Shown here piece by piece: positions 41,144 through 50,785 of a stretch of 58,086 nucleotides of DNA (position 1 is the stretch's first letter; every line of letters begins with the position of its first letter). The DNA comes from Prevotella sp. (GTDB lineage: Bacteria; Bacteroidota; Bacteroidia; Bacteroidales; Bacteroidaceae). The stretch is taken from positions 1 to 58,086 of the forward strand of contig JALFSW010000062.1 of NCBI GenBank assembly GCA_022779305.1, in the 5' to 3' direction. Below the pieces are notes generated by a model that was not told the DNA's origin, ran no database searches, and saw nothing but the letters and a program-made list of their open reading frames with translations. The translations under genes were made by a program, and so were the position numbers.

Positions 41144-42046
41144 TTGCATACAAAAGAAGAAAAGTTGGCAGCCTTCGAGCGATTGCTCGATGTGCAGGAA
41201 CGCCTCAGAAAGGAATGTCCATGGGACAGAAAACAAACGTTTGCGTCGTTGCGTTCTCACACTATTGAGGAGGCTTTTGAATTGGCAGACGCACTGATGG
41301 ATGCCGATAAGAAGGCGATTTGTAAAGAGTTGGGTGATGTGGCAGAACATGTGGTGTTCTATTCCATGTTGGGAAGCGAAACGGGCGACTTCGATATAGC
41401 CGACGTTTGTAATGCCCAGTCTGATAAACTGATGTTTCGACACGATTTTATCGATTGGACGGGTTGGCACGTTGCCGATGAAAAGCTCACCATCAACCCA
41501 CAAGGGCAGGTGGTTTACAAGGATGAGCTTCTGCAAACACCATCCGAGGATGCACCAAAGACGGCTACGGCAGTAGAGTCTACATGGGAACAGCGCAAAC
41601 AGAAAGAACGCGATGGTAATGAGACCGTGCTTTCGGGTGTGCCTCGTTCGCTACCGAGTCTCATCAAAGCATATCGCATTCAAGACAAGGCGCGCAACGT
41701 GGGGTTCGATTGGGAGAACAAAGAAGACGTTTGGGAAAAAGTGGCAGAAGAACTCGAAGAACTCAAAACCGAACTTCGGAAGGAAAACGAGGAGGCAAGC
41801 GAGAAGGAATTGGGTGATTTTCTCTTCTCTGTTATCAATGCCGCACGGCTTTATCGCATCAATCCCGACAATGCACTCGAACAAACCAATCGGAAGTTTA
41901 TCCGCCGTTTCACCTATGTGGAGCAACAGGCAAAAGCCAAAGGGAAGGAATTAAAGGACATGACACTTGCCGAGATGGACGAACTTTGGAATGAAGCGAA
42001 AAGCAAAGAAAATACAGCGGAGGCGTCGTCTGTAAAGCAATCCTAG
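41144..42046 (+). CDS. mazG: Nucleoside triphosphate pyrophosphohydrolase MazG (TTG start)
   Basis: A 300-residue all-alpha NTP pyrophosphohydrolase with two MazG repeats. The first has EEAFELADAL and KELGDVAEHVVFYS; the second has EELEELKTEL and KELGDFLFSVINAAR. It hydrolyses non-canonical or excess NTPs to NMP and pyrophosphate. The start is TTG at 41144: no in-frame ATG or GTG lies upstream, the sequence MHTKEEKLAAFERLL matches the usual MazG N-terminus, and the nearest downstream ATG would remove conserved sequence. Confidence 0.93.
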   Translation: MHTKEEKLAAFERLLDVQERLRKECPWDRKQTFASLRSHTIEEAFELADALMDADKKAICKELGDVAEHVVFYSMLGSETGDFDIADVCNAQSDKLMFRHDFIDWTGWHVADEKLTINPQGQVVYKDELLQTPSEDAPKTATAVESTWEQRKQKERDGNETVLSGVPRSLPSLIKAYRIQDKARNVGFDWENKEDVWEKVAEELEELKTELRKENEEASEKELGDFLFSVINAARLYRINPDNALEQTNRKFIRRFTYVEQQAKAKGKELKDMTLAEMDELWNEAKSKENTAEASSVKQS

Positions 42047-42150
42047 AAAATTTAAGTTTTTCTGAAAAACGCTAAAATACTTTGGGATAAAATCGTTTCA
42101 CCCAGAGCGACCCTCTACGAAAATCCTAACCACCCTCTCTCATAGCAAAA

Positions 42151-43878
42151 ATGGGTAAAAAACAAGCATTAGACCTCAATAACGAGGAATTTCAAAAGGC
42201 ACTTCAGATTGTGCAATTCACCCGTAATTCGCTCTTCCTCACAGGACGGGCAGGGACGGGAAAATCCACATTCTTGCGTTATATCTCCGAGAATGTGAAG
42301 AAAAAGCACGTTATCCTCGCCCCAACGGGTATTGCTGCCATCAACGCAGGTGGGGCAACGCTCCATAGTTTCTTTAAAATTCCACTTCATCCGCTTTTGC
42401 CCAACGACACGCGCTATTCGCCACGAAAAATTCGTGAAACGTTGAAATACAACAGCGAGAAAATTAAACTCCTTAAAGAACTCGAACTCATCATCATTGA
42501 TGAAATCAGTATGGTGCGTGCCGATATTGTTGATTTTATCGACAGAGTGTTGCGCATTTATAACCGCAACATGCGAGAACCTTTCGGTGGTAAGCAATTG
42601 CTACTTGTGGGCGATGTTTACCAATTGGAACCAGTGCTGAAGGAAGACGACAGGCAGTTGCTCAGTCCCTATTATCCGAGTGGTTTTTTCTTTCATGCAA
42701 AGGTGTTTCAAGGCTATAATTTGGTGAGCATCGAACTCAAAAAAGTTTACCGACAACACGACCCCACCTTCATTTCTATCCTCGATCACATCCGGACGAA
42801 CAACATTCTTGATACCGAACTCGAGCGCATCAACCAACAAGTCAATGCGGTAGCCCAATCGCCTACCGACCAATCGCTTTCCATCACGCTTTCTACACGC
42901 CGCGACACGGTGGATTATATCAATCAACAGGAACTCGAAAAACTTGCAGGTGAGGTGGTTACATTCCATGGAACGCTCAAAGGCGATTTCCCTGAAAACA
43001 CATTGCCTACGCCCATTGAACTCACCATCAAGGTGGGAGCACACGTGATGTTCATCAAAAACGATGCTGAACACCAATGGGTGAATGGAACGTTGGGCAT
43101 AGTGAGTGGTATTGATGAGTTGGAGGGACTGATCTACGTGCGTAACGAAGAAGGCAAGGAATTGCAAGTGGGACAGGATTTTTGGGAAAACATCGTTTAT
43201 ACGTTCAATACCGAAGAACAGCGCATCGAGGAAAAAGTCATCGGCAGCTACGTACAATTCCCGCTCAAACTGGCGTGGGCAATCACCATCCACAAGAGCC
43301 AAGGTCTCACGTTTAAGAACGTAAACATCGACTTCGGTAGTGGTGTTTTCGCAGCAGGACAAACCTATGTTGCCCTCTCGCGTTGCACCCACCTCGAAGG
43401 CATCCGACTTCAAAAGCCCATTCGTCGCAAAGATATCTTTGTTAAACCTGAAGTGGTGGGTTTTGCACGCCGCTATAACGATGGAAATAGGATCAAAGAG
43501 GCACTCTCGCAAAGCAAAGCCGACAAGGAATACCACGATGCCATCACAGCTTTCGACAAAGGCGACTTTGATGGTTTTCTTGCCAACTTCTTTTTAGCAA
43601 TCCACAGTAGGTACGACATCGAAAAACCGGGTGTTAAGCGATTTATCAGACGAAAGCTGAATGTCATCAATCAGCTCAAAGCCGAAGTCAAAACACTCAA
43701 AGAAGAAATGGAAAGTAAGCAGGATTTTCTTAAAAAACTCTCTACCGAGTACGTCTTGATGGGCAAGGAATGCGAAAGAGAAGGTATGAAAACAGCTGCC
43801 ATCAACAACTATAAAAAAGCCCTTGAACTCTATCCCGATAACCCCATCGCAAAAGAACGACTTGCGCGGGTTAAGTAA
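42151..43878 (+). CDS. Pif1/RecD-like SF1 DNA helicase with TPR-like C-terminus
   Basis: A 575-residue AAA/SF1 helicase of the Bacteroidetes Pif1-like type. Walker A is GRAGTGKSTF (about residues 31-40) and Walker B is LIIIDEISM. Motif III is GDVYQLEP, and the C-terminal motifs include TIHKSQGLTF and YVALSRC. After about residue 480 comes a charged helical region and one TPR-like unit (AAINNYKKALELYPDNPIAKERL). It probably unwinds DNA during replication or repair. It lies 104 nt after mazG on the same strand. Confidence 0.88.
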   Translation: MGKKQALDLNNEEFQKALQIVQFTRNSLFLTGRAGTGKSTFLRYISENVKKKHVILAPTGIAAINAGGATLHSFFKIPLHPLLPNDTRYSPRKIRETLKYNSEKIKLLKELELIIIDEISMVRADIVDFIDRVLRIYNRNMREPFGGKQLLLVGDVYQLEPVLKEDDRQLLSPYYPSGFFFHAKVFQGYNLVSIELKKVYRQHDPTFISILDHIRTNNILDTELERINQQVNAVAQSPTDQSLSITLSTRRDTVDYINQQELEKLAGEVVTFHGTLKGDFPENTLPTPIELTIKVGAHVMFIKNDAEHQWVNGTLGIVSGIDELEGLIYVRNEEGKELQVGQDFWENIVYTFNTEEQRIEEKVIGSYVQFPLKLAWAITIHKSQGLTFKNVNIDFGSGVFAAGQTYVALSRCTHLEGIRLQKPIRRKDIFVKPEVVGFARRYNDGNRIKEALSQSKADKEYHDAITAFDKGDFDGFLANFFLAIHSRYDIEKPGVKRFIRRKLNVINQLKAEVKTLKEEMESKQDFLKKLSTEYVLMGKECEREGMKTAAINNYKKALELYPDNPIAKERLARVK

Positions 43879-43885
43879 AAACAAT

Positions 43886-43900
43886 CCCCCCCCAAAAAAA
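43886..43900. repeat. C8A7 homopolymer tract
   Basis: Eight C residues followed by seven A residues, 8 nt after the helicase stop and 33 nt before the lipoprotein start. It may be prone to length changes, but it overlaps no recognisable promoter element. Confidence 0.6.
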
Positions 43901-43932
43901 CACTGTAATGCATAGAAATAAACTTCATTCAT

Positions 43933-44430
43933 ATGAACCACAACCCATTACGCTTCAGTAACTTGCAAATTCTTATCGCCTCTTTAGGACTTTTGTTGGT
44001 TTCGGCTTGCAACCATCGGCGCACCTATGCAGAGCCGACGGGCGACACCATTCCAGCCTCGGCTTTTATGCCGTTGCCTGCCGACACGATTCCCGACATC
44101 AATCTGAAGGACATCACGGGCTTTGATTTCCCAAAATTCAAAATCAAAAGTCAAAATGTTATTGCGTTCGATAGTCTTAGTATTGCTGCCGATGAGGAAG
44201 AACCCAGCAGCGGAAACTATGCCGCAACACTTTTGTTCGACTCCATTCCTTCCCCCAGTTTTTATGCAAAAATCAACCAACGTGCGGCAATCGACACATG
44301 TTGGAAAATCAAAAATGATTTTTATGTCTATCAAAAGAAAGACAAGCAGGGCGGAAAATACAAGCTGTCATTTTTCAAGGGCAGTCAGCAAATGGAAATC
44401 CAGCACCTCAATGCAGATTTAATGAAGTAG
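43933..44430 (+). CDS. Small lipoprotein of unknown function
   Basis: A 165-residue protein with a lipoprotein signal ending LLLVSAC at about residue 26, so it is probably anchored in the outer membrane. The mature part has a proline-rich linker (TIPASAFMPLPADTIP) and a beta-rich C-terminal region (NDFYVYQKKDKQGGKYKLSFF). I do not recognise a domain. It may be cotranscribed with the helicase (54-nt gap) and is followed by a strong terminator at 44534-44575. Confidence 0.75.
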   Translation: MNHNPLRFSNLQILIASLGLLLVSACNHRRTYAEPTGDTIPASAFMPLPADTIPDINLKDITGFDFPKFKIKSQNVIAFDSLSIAADEEEPSSGNYAATLLFDSIPSPSFYAKINQRAAIDTCWKIKNDFYVYQKKDKQGGKYKLSFFKGSQQMEIQHLNADLMK

Positions 44431-44487
44431 CCTGCACATCTGCGAGAAAACGATGAACAATCTGCACAGAGACCATCAGGCACAATC

Positions 44488-44514
44488 CCTTTGGTCTTTA
44501 ATGACCGATTTTGG
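44488..44514. repeat. Dispersed palindrome copy
   Basis: CCTTTGGTCTTTAATGACCG and then ATTTTGG: GGTC and GACC arms around TTTAAT, with degenerate outer arms. It is between the lipoprotein stop and its terminator. Confidence 0.6.
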
Positions 44515-44533
44515 TTAAAGGATTAAAAATATT

Positions 44534-44575
44534 AAGCACTTGTATTAAAAAGAATTAATACAAGTGCTTTTTCTT
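44534..44575 (+). terminator. Intrinsic terminator of the helicase/lipoprotein unit
   Basis: Perfect 15-bp stem, AAGCACTTGTATTAA (44534-44548) with TTAATACAAGTGCTT (44555-44569), loop AAAGAA, followed by a T-rich tail. Confidence 0.9.
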
Positions 44576-44597
44576 TTCCCTTTATCTTATTTATTAA

Positions 44598-44605
44598 TAT
44601 CTTTG
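44598..44605 (+). promoter_or_regulatory. -7 element upstream of the 540-residue LRR gene
   Basis: TATCTTTG, 41 nt before the ATG; TTTT occurs at the -33 position with a 20-bp spacer. Confidence 0.55.
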
Positions 44606-44645
44606 CTACATCATCTTTTTCCTAATCATCATAAAAGATAGTGTC

Positions 44646-46268
44646 ATGAAACAGAATTTTTTTACACTCATCATCTGCCTATGCGCAGCAATTAGCATGA
44701 AAGCACAAAACGAAATAAGTTTTTATATTTCGGAAAAGTTGCCTATGAAGGAACCGCTCACACTCATCTTCCAAAATGCCGAGGGCGAATCGCTACCCCT
44801 GAAAGGAACAGAACTGGATGGATTGGAACAGTTTGATCACACAGACAACGGACGCATTGGCTACCGATTTAAACTCACAAAAAAACAAGTGCGCATCGTC
44901 TCTACGGAAGATATCGAAACCATCATTTTTGAAAGCGTAAAGGTGCAGCAATTTGACGCATCAAAATGTCCAACGCTCAAAACGCTGAAACTCAAAAACA
45001 GTACACTGCTCGAACAACTATCTGTGAACGAGGAACTTGTTACGCTCGACGCACGCAATGGAAAACTCGCAACGTTAAACCTCAGTCATTGCAGCCGCTT
45101 AGAATATGTAAACGTCAATCGCAACAAACTCACCCGTCTGTCGCTTCCCGAGTCGGTCGTAACCCTTGCTTGTTCTTATAACCAACTGACCGACTTCAAC
45201 TTCACACATTGCACCAACCTGCGCAACCTTGCCCTCACCAACAACGCCCTCACAGGCGAAAGCTTCACCACACTTGCCAACCAATTGCCACATTTCACAG
45301 TGGGCGAACACAATCTTTACATCATCGATGCCAAGAAAGTGACTGGCTATACCGCCAATGCGCATAAAGAATCTGATCTTATCACGCTCTATCAGAAGCA
45401 TTGGAAGGTTTACGGATGGAATGCCGATAACCAACTCGACATCATTTGTTTAGATGGCTATCAGCCGCCTTTCGTCAGTTTCGTCTTTCCCGAAAGCGAA
45501 CTGAACAAAACAATAGAGATTGCTGGTGATTATTCCAACCTCATCAGCACCAAGGGATTGAAGAAAATCTATTCAAAACAAGACGTTGCCGAGGGCGATA
45601 GATACCTCATCACCGACCGCTATGCGCGCATCGAAGCCAACTTTAAATCGTTCATCACACTCCGAAACACCACTGAAGCTGAAGAAATTGTGTTCGGTAA
45701 GGAAAACGACATGGAATTTCTCTCACTCTCCGACTTCCACGTAGACACACTTTCGTTGCCAGTCAGCCTGCCACTGAAGACGCTCGCATGTACCCGTTGC
45801 AATCTGAAAGAACTCAATGTCAATGCGTCGCTTGAAAAACTCTACTGCACTTATAACCAACTCGAAAAGCTCGACCTCAGTATTGCCGAGGGATTAAAAT
45901 ATGTTTCGTGCCACGAGAACAAAATCACAGGCGCAGCCATGACCCAGCTCATCCATAGTCTGCCCGAGCAAACAACCGATGCCGAAGCACGCATCATCGT
46001 GCGGTCAGATGCCAACGAAGCCCCCTATTCCGACAACATCATCTCCCATACCGACATTTCCCTTGCCAACGCAAAACATTGGCGGGTCTTTGGGTTCAGT
46101 AAGGACTGGGATGAATATGAAATCACGCCCGCTGCAGGCATCGACAGCATAGAAACACACACTTCGCCCAAAGCCGTTTATTCCATCCATGGACAACGAT
46201 TACCAGAGGGCGCAAACCACCCACAAGGTATCTACATCATTGATGGACAAAAGACCATCATTCGATGA
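44646..46268 (+). CDS. Secreted leucine-rich-repeat protein with T9SS C-terminal signal
   Basis: A 540-residue protein with a signal peptide (to about residue 20, SMKAQ). Two leucine-rich-repeat blocks lie at about 100-200 (LVTLDARNGKLATLNLSHC) and 340-430 (LEKLYCTYNQLEKLDL). Each block is followed by a module of the form FTTLANQLP ... KHWKVYGW or MTQLIHSLP ... KHWRVFGF, also present in the LRR protein at 26206. The terminal segment AVYSIHGQRLPEGANHPQGI and then YIIDGQKTIIR is a type A T9SS sorting signal. It is monocistronic with its own promoter and terminator. Likely cell-surface; ligand unknown. Confidence 0.87.
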   Translation: MKQNFFTLIICLCAAISMKAQNEISFYISEKLPMKEPLTLIFQNAEGESLPLKGTELDGLEQFDHTDNGRIGYRFKLTKKQVRIVSTEDIETIIFESVKVQQFDASKCPTLKTLKLKNSTLLEQLSVNEELVTLDARNGKLATLNLSHCSRLEYVNVNRNKLTRLSLPESVVTLACSYNQLTDFNFTHCTNLRNLALTNNALTGESFTTLANQLPHFTVGEHNLYIIDAKKVTGYTANAHKESDLITLYQKHWKVYGWNADNQLDIICLDGYQPPFVSFVFPESELNKTIEIAGDYSNLISTKGLKKIYSKQDVAEGDRYLITDRYARIEANFKSFITLRNTTEAEEIVFGKENDMEFLSLSDFHVDTLSLPVSLPLKTLACTRCNLKELNVNASLEKLYCTYNQLEKLDLSIAEGLKYVSCHENKITGAAMTQLIHSLPEQTTDAEARIIVRSDANEAPYSDNIISHTDISLANAKHWRVFGFSKDWDEYEITPAAGIDSIETHTSPKAVYSIHGQRLPEGANHPQGIYIIDGQKTIIR

Positions 46269-46379
46269 GGATGGATTTTCAGTTTTTCGGACGCCCACAC
46301 AAGAGCCCCCCTGCCATTCCCCATCTTACATTTTCCTTTCAAAGCTAACTGCATAGATCATTTGGCTTGATTATCAGTT

Positions 46380-46424
46380 GGAGACTGTCTCGAAATAAGG
46401 TTTCGATTCAGTCTCCTTTTTTTG
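46380..46424 (+). terminator. Intrinsic terminator of the LRR gene
   Basis: GGAGACTG (46380-46387) pairs with CAGTCTCC (46409-46416); an inner TCGAAA/TTTCGA stem and seven T residues follow the pattern of a strong terminator. The 338-nt gap 46269-46606 otherwise contains a partial palindrome and the pgl -7 element. Confidence 0.88.
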
Positions 46425-46483
46425 TTTTCGCATTCATTTTCGCTTTTGTGTCTGATGGTTGTCATCCATAGCCTTGCATTATT

Positions 46484-46503
46484 CGGGCATTAAAGACCAA
46501 AAG
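46484..46503. repeat. Half copy of the dispersed palindrome
   Basis: CGGGCATTAAAGACCAAAAG: core and right arm of the GGTC-ATTA-GACC family, degenerate. Confidence 0.4.
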
Positions 46504-46529
46504 ATAGTAGTTTTTATGGAGAAATGCGT

Positions 46530-46537
46530 ATCTTTGC
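46530..46537 (+). promoter_or_regulatory. -7 element upstream of pgl
   Basis: TATCTTTG, 70 nt before the pgl ATG; no clear -33 element. Confidence 0.5.
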
Positions 46538-46606
46538 ACTGTTCGTTCTTCGAACGCTTGCCAAAGCAAAAAACGACTAAATGAAATTGAAATAAAAAAT
46601 GCTTTT

Positions 46607-47323
46607 ATGAAAAAAAATATCTATCCAAAGCCTGAAGATGCCGCACGCGCACTCATTCTTCACATACTTCAACTTGCTGAACAAAGTCCACGCCCAGTGT
46701 TCAACATTGCCTTGAGTGGTGGCAATACGCCTGCATTGATGTTCGACATTTGGGCAAGCGAATTTCTGCGCCAAACCCAATGGGAACGCCTGCGTTTCTT
46801 TTGGGTTGACGAGCGTTGTGTGCCGCCCACCGACAGACAAAGCAACTATGGCATGACACGCCGTCACCTCTTCGACCACGTGCCAATTGCCGACTGCAAT
46901 ATTTTTCGTATCCATGGTGAAAACGATCCGCAAGACGAGGCGGAACGCTATGCTGCCCTCGTTGCCAAAGAAGTGGCGTGCATTGAGGGCATGCCTGTTT
47001 TCGACTTTGTTCTCTTGGGGGCTGGCGACGACGGACACACATCTTCCATTTTTCCCGGGCAAGAAGAGCTGTTGCACACAGAAGAAACCTACGCCGTTTC
47101 TGCACACCCTGAAACCCAACAACTACGTATCGCACTCACAGCCCAACCCATCCTTCACGCACTGAACATCGCTTTCTTGATGACAGGACCATCGAAAGCC
47201 CCTATTTTACAATCGTTCTCCGACCCAGAAGAGATGCGCCCTGCCGCTTTTGTGGTGAAAAATGCCCTGCGAGAAGTGGAAATCTTCGCCGATGAGGCTG
47301 CGGGAAGAAAGCAAGATGAGTAG
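46607..47323 (+). CDS. pgl: 6-phosphogluconolactonase
   Basis: A 238-residue DevB/SOL-type enzyme hydrolysing 6-phosphogluconolactone to 6-phosphogluconate, the second step of the oxidative pentose phosphate pathway. Signatures are ALSGGNTPALMF, FFWVDERCVPP and LGAGDDGHTSSIFPG. It is monocistronic, about 7.5 kb away from gnd and zwf and on the other strand, so the pathway is split into two transcription units. Confidence 0.95.
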   Translation: MKKNIYPKPEDAARALILHILQLAEQSPRPVFNIALSGGNTPALMFDIWASEFLRQTQWERLRFFWVDERCVPPTDRQSNYGMTRRHLFDHVPIADCNIFRIHGENDPQDEAERYAALVAKEVACIEGMPVFDFVLLGAGDDGHTSSIFPGQEELLHTEETYAVSAHPETQQLRIALTAQPILHALNIAFLMTGPSKAPILQSFSDPEEMRPAAFVVKNALREVEIFADEAAGRKQDE

Positions 47324-47365
47324 GCAGACATTCATCACATACAGATTTCCATACTCCTCCTTTCT

Positions 47366-47396
47366 TTTGATTTCTTAAAAAAAATCATTACCTTTG
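47366..47396 (+). promoter_or_regulatory. Promoter of uvrA
   Basis: TTTG, 19 bp, TACCTTTG: exact consensus. Transcription would start near 47403, about 94 nt before the chosen ATG. Confidence 0.75.
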
Positions 47397-47496
47397 CCTT
47401 TTCAATTTCACGACAAGTTTCAAGAGGCAGTTTTTTTTTATTTGCAGCCTTCTTTGAATGATGCTAACAAGACAGGAGAGACAAGCCACAAAGCGT

Positions 47497-50319
47497 ATGA
47501 AAAATAAAATAGAAGTACAGGGTGCAAGGGTGCACAATCTCAAAAACATCGATGTTGAAATGCCACGCAATGCCCTCGTGGTCTTCACCGGACTATCGGG
47601 TTCAGGAAAAAGTTCCTTGGCTTTCGACACCATTTTTGCCGAAGGACAACGTCGCTACATCGAAACGTTTTCTGCCTATGCCCGCAACTTCCTCGGAGGA
47701 ATGGAACGCCCCGATGTAGACAAAATTACGGGATTGTCGCCTGTCATTGCCATTGAACAAAAGACGACCAACAAAAACCCTCGTTCTACGGTGGGCACCA
47801 CCACCGAAATCTACGATTATCTGCGCTTACTCTACGCCAGAGCTGGCACAGCCTATTCCTACATGACGGGCGAGGCAATGATAAAATATTCGGAAGAAAA
47901 CGTTGTTGAGAAAATCATCCACGACTATGCCGAGCACAAAATCTACATCCTCGCACCCGTGGTGAGAAACCGAAAGGGACACTATCGGGAACTCTTTGAA
48001 CAGCTCAGAAAAAAAGGCTATCTTTATGTGCGAATAGATGGAGAAGTGGTTGAAATTCAGCGAGGAATGAAGGTTGATCGCTATAAGAATCACAACATTG
48101 AAGTGGTCATCGATAAACTGAAGATGGGCACTGCCGATGATGCGTCTTTCCGTGAACGGCTCACCAAAACAGTTGCCACGGCAATGAAGCAAGGCGACTC
48201 GCTCATCATGATTTTGGATGCCGACAGTGGTGAAGCAAAATTCTTCTCGAAACGATTGATGGATCCACAAACGGGCATCGCCTACAAAGATCCAGCCCCC
48301 AATATCTTTTCTTTCAATTCGCCCGAAGGAGCATGTCCGCATTGCAAGGGGCTGGGCTGGGTCAATGAACTCGACCTGAACAAAATCATCCCCGACTTTT
48401 CACAAAGCATTTATGAAGGAGGAATCGTTCCGCTGGGGAAATATAAAAATCAAATGATTTTCTGGCAAATTTCTGCCATTTTGGAACGTTATTCACTCGA
48501 CTTGAAAGCGAAGCTCAGTGAACTACCAACTGAGGCTCTGAATGAAGTTCTCTATGGCTCACTTGAAAAGCTGCGAATTTCAAAGGATTTGGTGCATACG
48601 AGTTCCGACTATTTTGTGAACTTCGATGGCGTGGTGAAGTATCTGCGGTCCATCATGGAAAGCGACGAAACGGCAGCGGGAAAAAAATGGGCAGACCAGT
48701 TCATCGCCGAACGAAAATGTCCCGAATGCAACGGACAGCGGCTCAATCGTGAAGCGCTCTCTTATCGCATTTGGGACAAAAACATTGCCGAACTGTCCGA
48801 AATCGACATTGCCGAACTTTCGCAGTGGCTCGATGAAGTGGAAAATCACCTTTCTGATAAACAAAAACGCATCGCCAACGAAATTCTTAAGGAAATCAAA
48901 AAGCGCATCGGCTTTTTGCTCAATGTGGGATTGGATTATCTCTCGCTCAATCGACAAAGCGGTACACTATCGGGGGGAGAAAGTCAGCGCATCAGGCTGG
49001 CAACACAAATTGGGTCACAATTGGTCAATGTGCTGTATATCTTAGACGAACCTTCCATCGGACTTCACCAGCGCGACAACGACCGACTGATTCAGTCACT
49101 TTGCGAATTGCGCGACTTGGGCAACACGGTCTTGGTCGTGGAACACGATGAAGACATGATGCGTGCAGCAGATTGGATCGTAGACATCGGACCTTTGGCA
49201 GGCAGGAAAGGCGGTGAGGTGGTTTTTCAGGGAACTTTCAACGATATGCTCCAGAGTCAAACCCTCACAGCACAGTATCTCAATGGCGAACGCACCATCC
49301 CAGTTCCCGAACAACGAAGGGATGGCAATGGGTTGAAAATCAGTCTAAAAGGTTGTTCTGGAAACAATCTTAAGAACGTCGATATTGATTTCCCGCTCGG
49401 CACGCTGACCGTTGTTACGGGTGTTTCTGGTTCGGGCAAGAGTACGCTCATTAACGAAACCCTGCAACCCATTCTTTCGCAACATTTCTATCGTTCGCTG
49501 AAACGTCCGATGCCCTACACGAAAATCGAGGGCATGGAAAATATCGACAAAGTGGTCAATGTAGACCAAAGTCCCATTGGGCGCACTCCACGCAGTAATC
49601 CAGCCACCTACACAGGCGTCTTTTCCGACATTCGCACGCTCTTTGTTGGGCTGCCGGAAGCCAAGATACGAGGCTATAAACCTGGACGATTTTCTTTCAA
49701 CGTGAAAGGCGGACGCTGTGAAACCTGCGGCGGAAATGGTTATCGAACCATCGAAATGAACTTCTTGCCCGATGTGATGGTGCCTTGCGAAACGTGTTAT
49801 GGCAAACGCTATAACCGAGAAACACTCGAAGTGAAATACAAAGGAAAATCAATTGCCGATGTGTTGGACATGACCGTAAATCGTGCGGTGGAGTTTTTTG
49901 AGAACGTGCCGCATATCCTTCCGAAAATCAAGGCTTTACAGGATGTTGGTTTGGGTTACATCAAACTCGGACAGAGTTCCACAACGCTCTCTGGAGGAGA
50001 AAGTCAGCGGGTGAAGTTGGCAACAGAATTGGCAAAACGTGACACGGGCAGAACGCTCTATATCCTTGACGAACCCACAACAGGTTTGCATTTTGAAGAC
50101 ATTCGAGTTTTGATGGGTGTTTTGCAACGATTGGTGGACAGAGGCAACACTGTGATTGTCATTGAACACAACCTTGATGTTATCAAATTGGCAGACTACA
50201 TCATTGACATGGGACCTGAAGGCGGACGTGGTGGTGGACGTGTCGTGGCAACCGGTCGTCCCGAAGAAGTCGCTCAATGCAAAGAGAGTCACACGGCACC
50301 TTTCCTTCTTAGGCGATAG
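47497..50319 (+). CDS. uvrA: Excinuclease ABC subunit A
   Basis: A 940-residue damage-recognition ATPase of nucleotide excision repair. It has two ABC modules: Walker [11 protein letters not shown] (residues 32-41) and [10 protein letters not shown] (about 641-650), with signature motifs LSGGESQR in each half. Zinc modules are visible as CPHC/CPEC (about 280 and 408) and [18 protein letters not shown] (about 745-770). The ATG at 47497 ([15 protein letters not shown]) matches the usual UvrA start; an upstream in-frame ATG at 47458 would add 13 atypical residues. Confidence 0.96.
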   Translation: MKNKIEVQGARVHNLKNIDVEMPRNALVVFTGLSGSGKSSLAFDTIFAEGQRRYIETFSAYARNFLGGMERPDVDKITGLSPVIAIEQKTTNKNPRSTVGTTTEIYDYLRLLYARAGTAYSYMTGEAMIKYSEENVVEKIIHDYAEHKIYILAPVVRNRKGHYRELFEQLRKKGYLYVRIDGEVVEIQRGMKVDRYKNHNIEVVIDKLKMGTADDASFRERLTKTVATAMKQGDSLIMILDADSGEAKFFSKRLMDPQTGIAYKDPAPNIFSFNSPEGACPHCKGLGWVNELDLNKIIPDFSQSIYEGGIVPLGKYKNQMIFWQISAILERYSLDLKAKLSELPTEALNEVLYGSLEKLRISKDLVHTSSDYFVNFDGVVKYLRSIMESDETAAGKKWADQFIAERKCPECNGQRLNREALSYRIWDKNIAELSEIDIAELSQWLDEVENHLSDKQKRIANEILKEIKKRIGFLLNVGLDYLSLNRQSGTLSGGESQRIRLATQIGSQLVNVLYILDEPSIGLHQRDNDRLIQSLCELRDLGNTVLVVEHDEDMMRAADWIVDIGPLAGRKGGEVVFQGTFNDMLQSQTLTAQYLNGERTIPVPEQRRDGNGLKISLKGCSGNNLKNVDIDFPLGTLTVVTGVSGSGKSTLINETLQPILSQHFYRSLKRPMPYTKIEGMENIDKVVNVDQSPIGRTPRSNPATYTGVFSDIRTLFVGLPEAKIRGYKPGRFSFNVKGGRCETCGGNGYRTIEMNFLPDVMVPCETCYGKRYNRETLEVKYKGKSIADVLDMTVNRAVEFFENVPHILPKIKALQDVGLGYIKLGQSSTTLSGGESQRVKLATELAKRDTGRTLYILDEPTTGLHFEDIRVLMGVLQRLVDRGNTVIVIEHNLDVIKLADYIIDMGPEGGRGGGRVVATGRPEEVAQCKESHTAPFLLRR

Positions 50320-50378
50320 GAATTGCTGGTGTTTTGCGCAGTACTCATCATTTCTGCACCAAAAAATCTTGAAAAAGG

Positions 50379-50409
50379 TTTGTCATTTAAAAATTTTATT
50401 GTAACTTTG
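50379..50409 (+). promoter_or_regulatory. Promoter of tRNA-Lys
   Basis: TTTG, 19 bp, TAACTTTG, the same -7 octamer as the tRNA-Leu promoter; it is 25 nt upstream of the tRNA. Confidence 0.8.
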
Positions 50410-50434
50410 CAGCCGCAAAAGAGGAGTATATAAT

Positions 50435-50507
50435 GCACCCTTAGCTCAGTTGGTAGAGCAACTGACTCTTAATCAGTGGGTCTAGGGTTCGAGTCCCTAA
50501 GGGTGTA
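50435..50507 (+). tRNA. tRNA-Lys (anticodon CUU)
   Basis: A 73-nt class I tRNA. Acceptor GCACCCT with AGGGTGT (one G-U), D-arm AGCTCAGTTGGTAGAGC, anticodon stem ACTGA/TCAGT with loop CTCTTAA (CTT), and T-arm AGGGTTCGAGTCCCT. CCA is not encoded. Confidence 0.95.
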
Positions 50508-50523
50508 CAGGGTGAAGGTGAAT

Positions 50524-50563
50524 GGCGAAGACTTGAATTTTTCAAGCTTCGTCATTTTTTTTT
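50524..50563 (+). terminator. Intrinsic terminator of tRNA-Lys
   Basis: Stem GGCGAAG-A-CTTGAA (50524-50537) with TTCAAGCTTCGTC (50541-50553), one bulged A, then ATTTTTTTTT. Confidence 0.85.
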
Positions 50564-50570
50564 ATAGTTT

Positions 50571-50680
50571 TCCTAGGAAGCATAGGAAGTCTAGGAAAAT
50601 CTAGGAAACCTAGTAAGCCTAGGAAAATCTAGGAGACCCTAGGAAAACCCAGGAGCCCCTAGTCCCCTAGGAAGCCCTAA
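50571..50680. repeat. CCTAG array 9
   Basis: About nine CTAG or near-CTAG units with purine-rich plus-strand spacers (GGAAAAT, GAAAC). It sits directly after the tRNA-Lys terminator and before the promoter of the MFS gene. Confidence 0.85.
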
Positions 50681-50724
50681 GAAAATTATATTTGCCCCTT
50701 GTAACATTTGTCGGGCAAAGAAAT

Positions 50725-50756
50725 TTTGGTAGTTTCTCAGAAATTCATTACTTTTG
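50725..50756 (+). promoter_or_regulatory. Promoter of the MFS permease gene
   Basis: TTTG, 20 bp, TACTTTTG, consensus match; 30 nt from the -7 element to the ATG. Confidence 0.75.
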
Positions 50757-50785
50757 TCTACCAAAACAACTAAAACATAAAGAAG

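Noticed and set aside
42601..43536. 311-residue reading frame antisense to the helicase
   Set aside because: Shadow of the helicase gene; the helicase motifs are intact on the plus strand.
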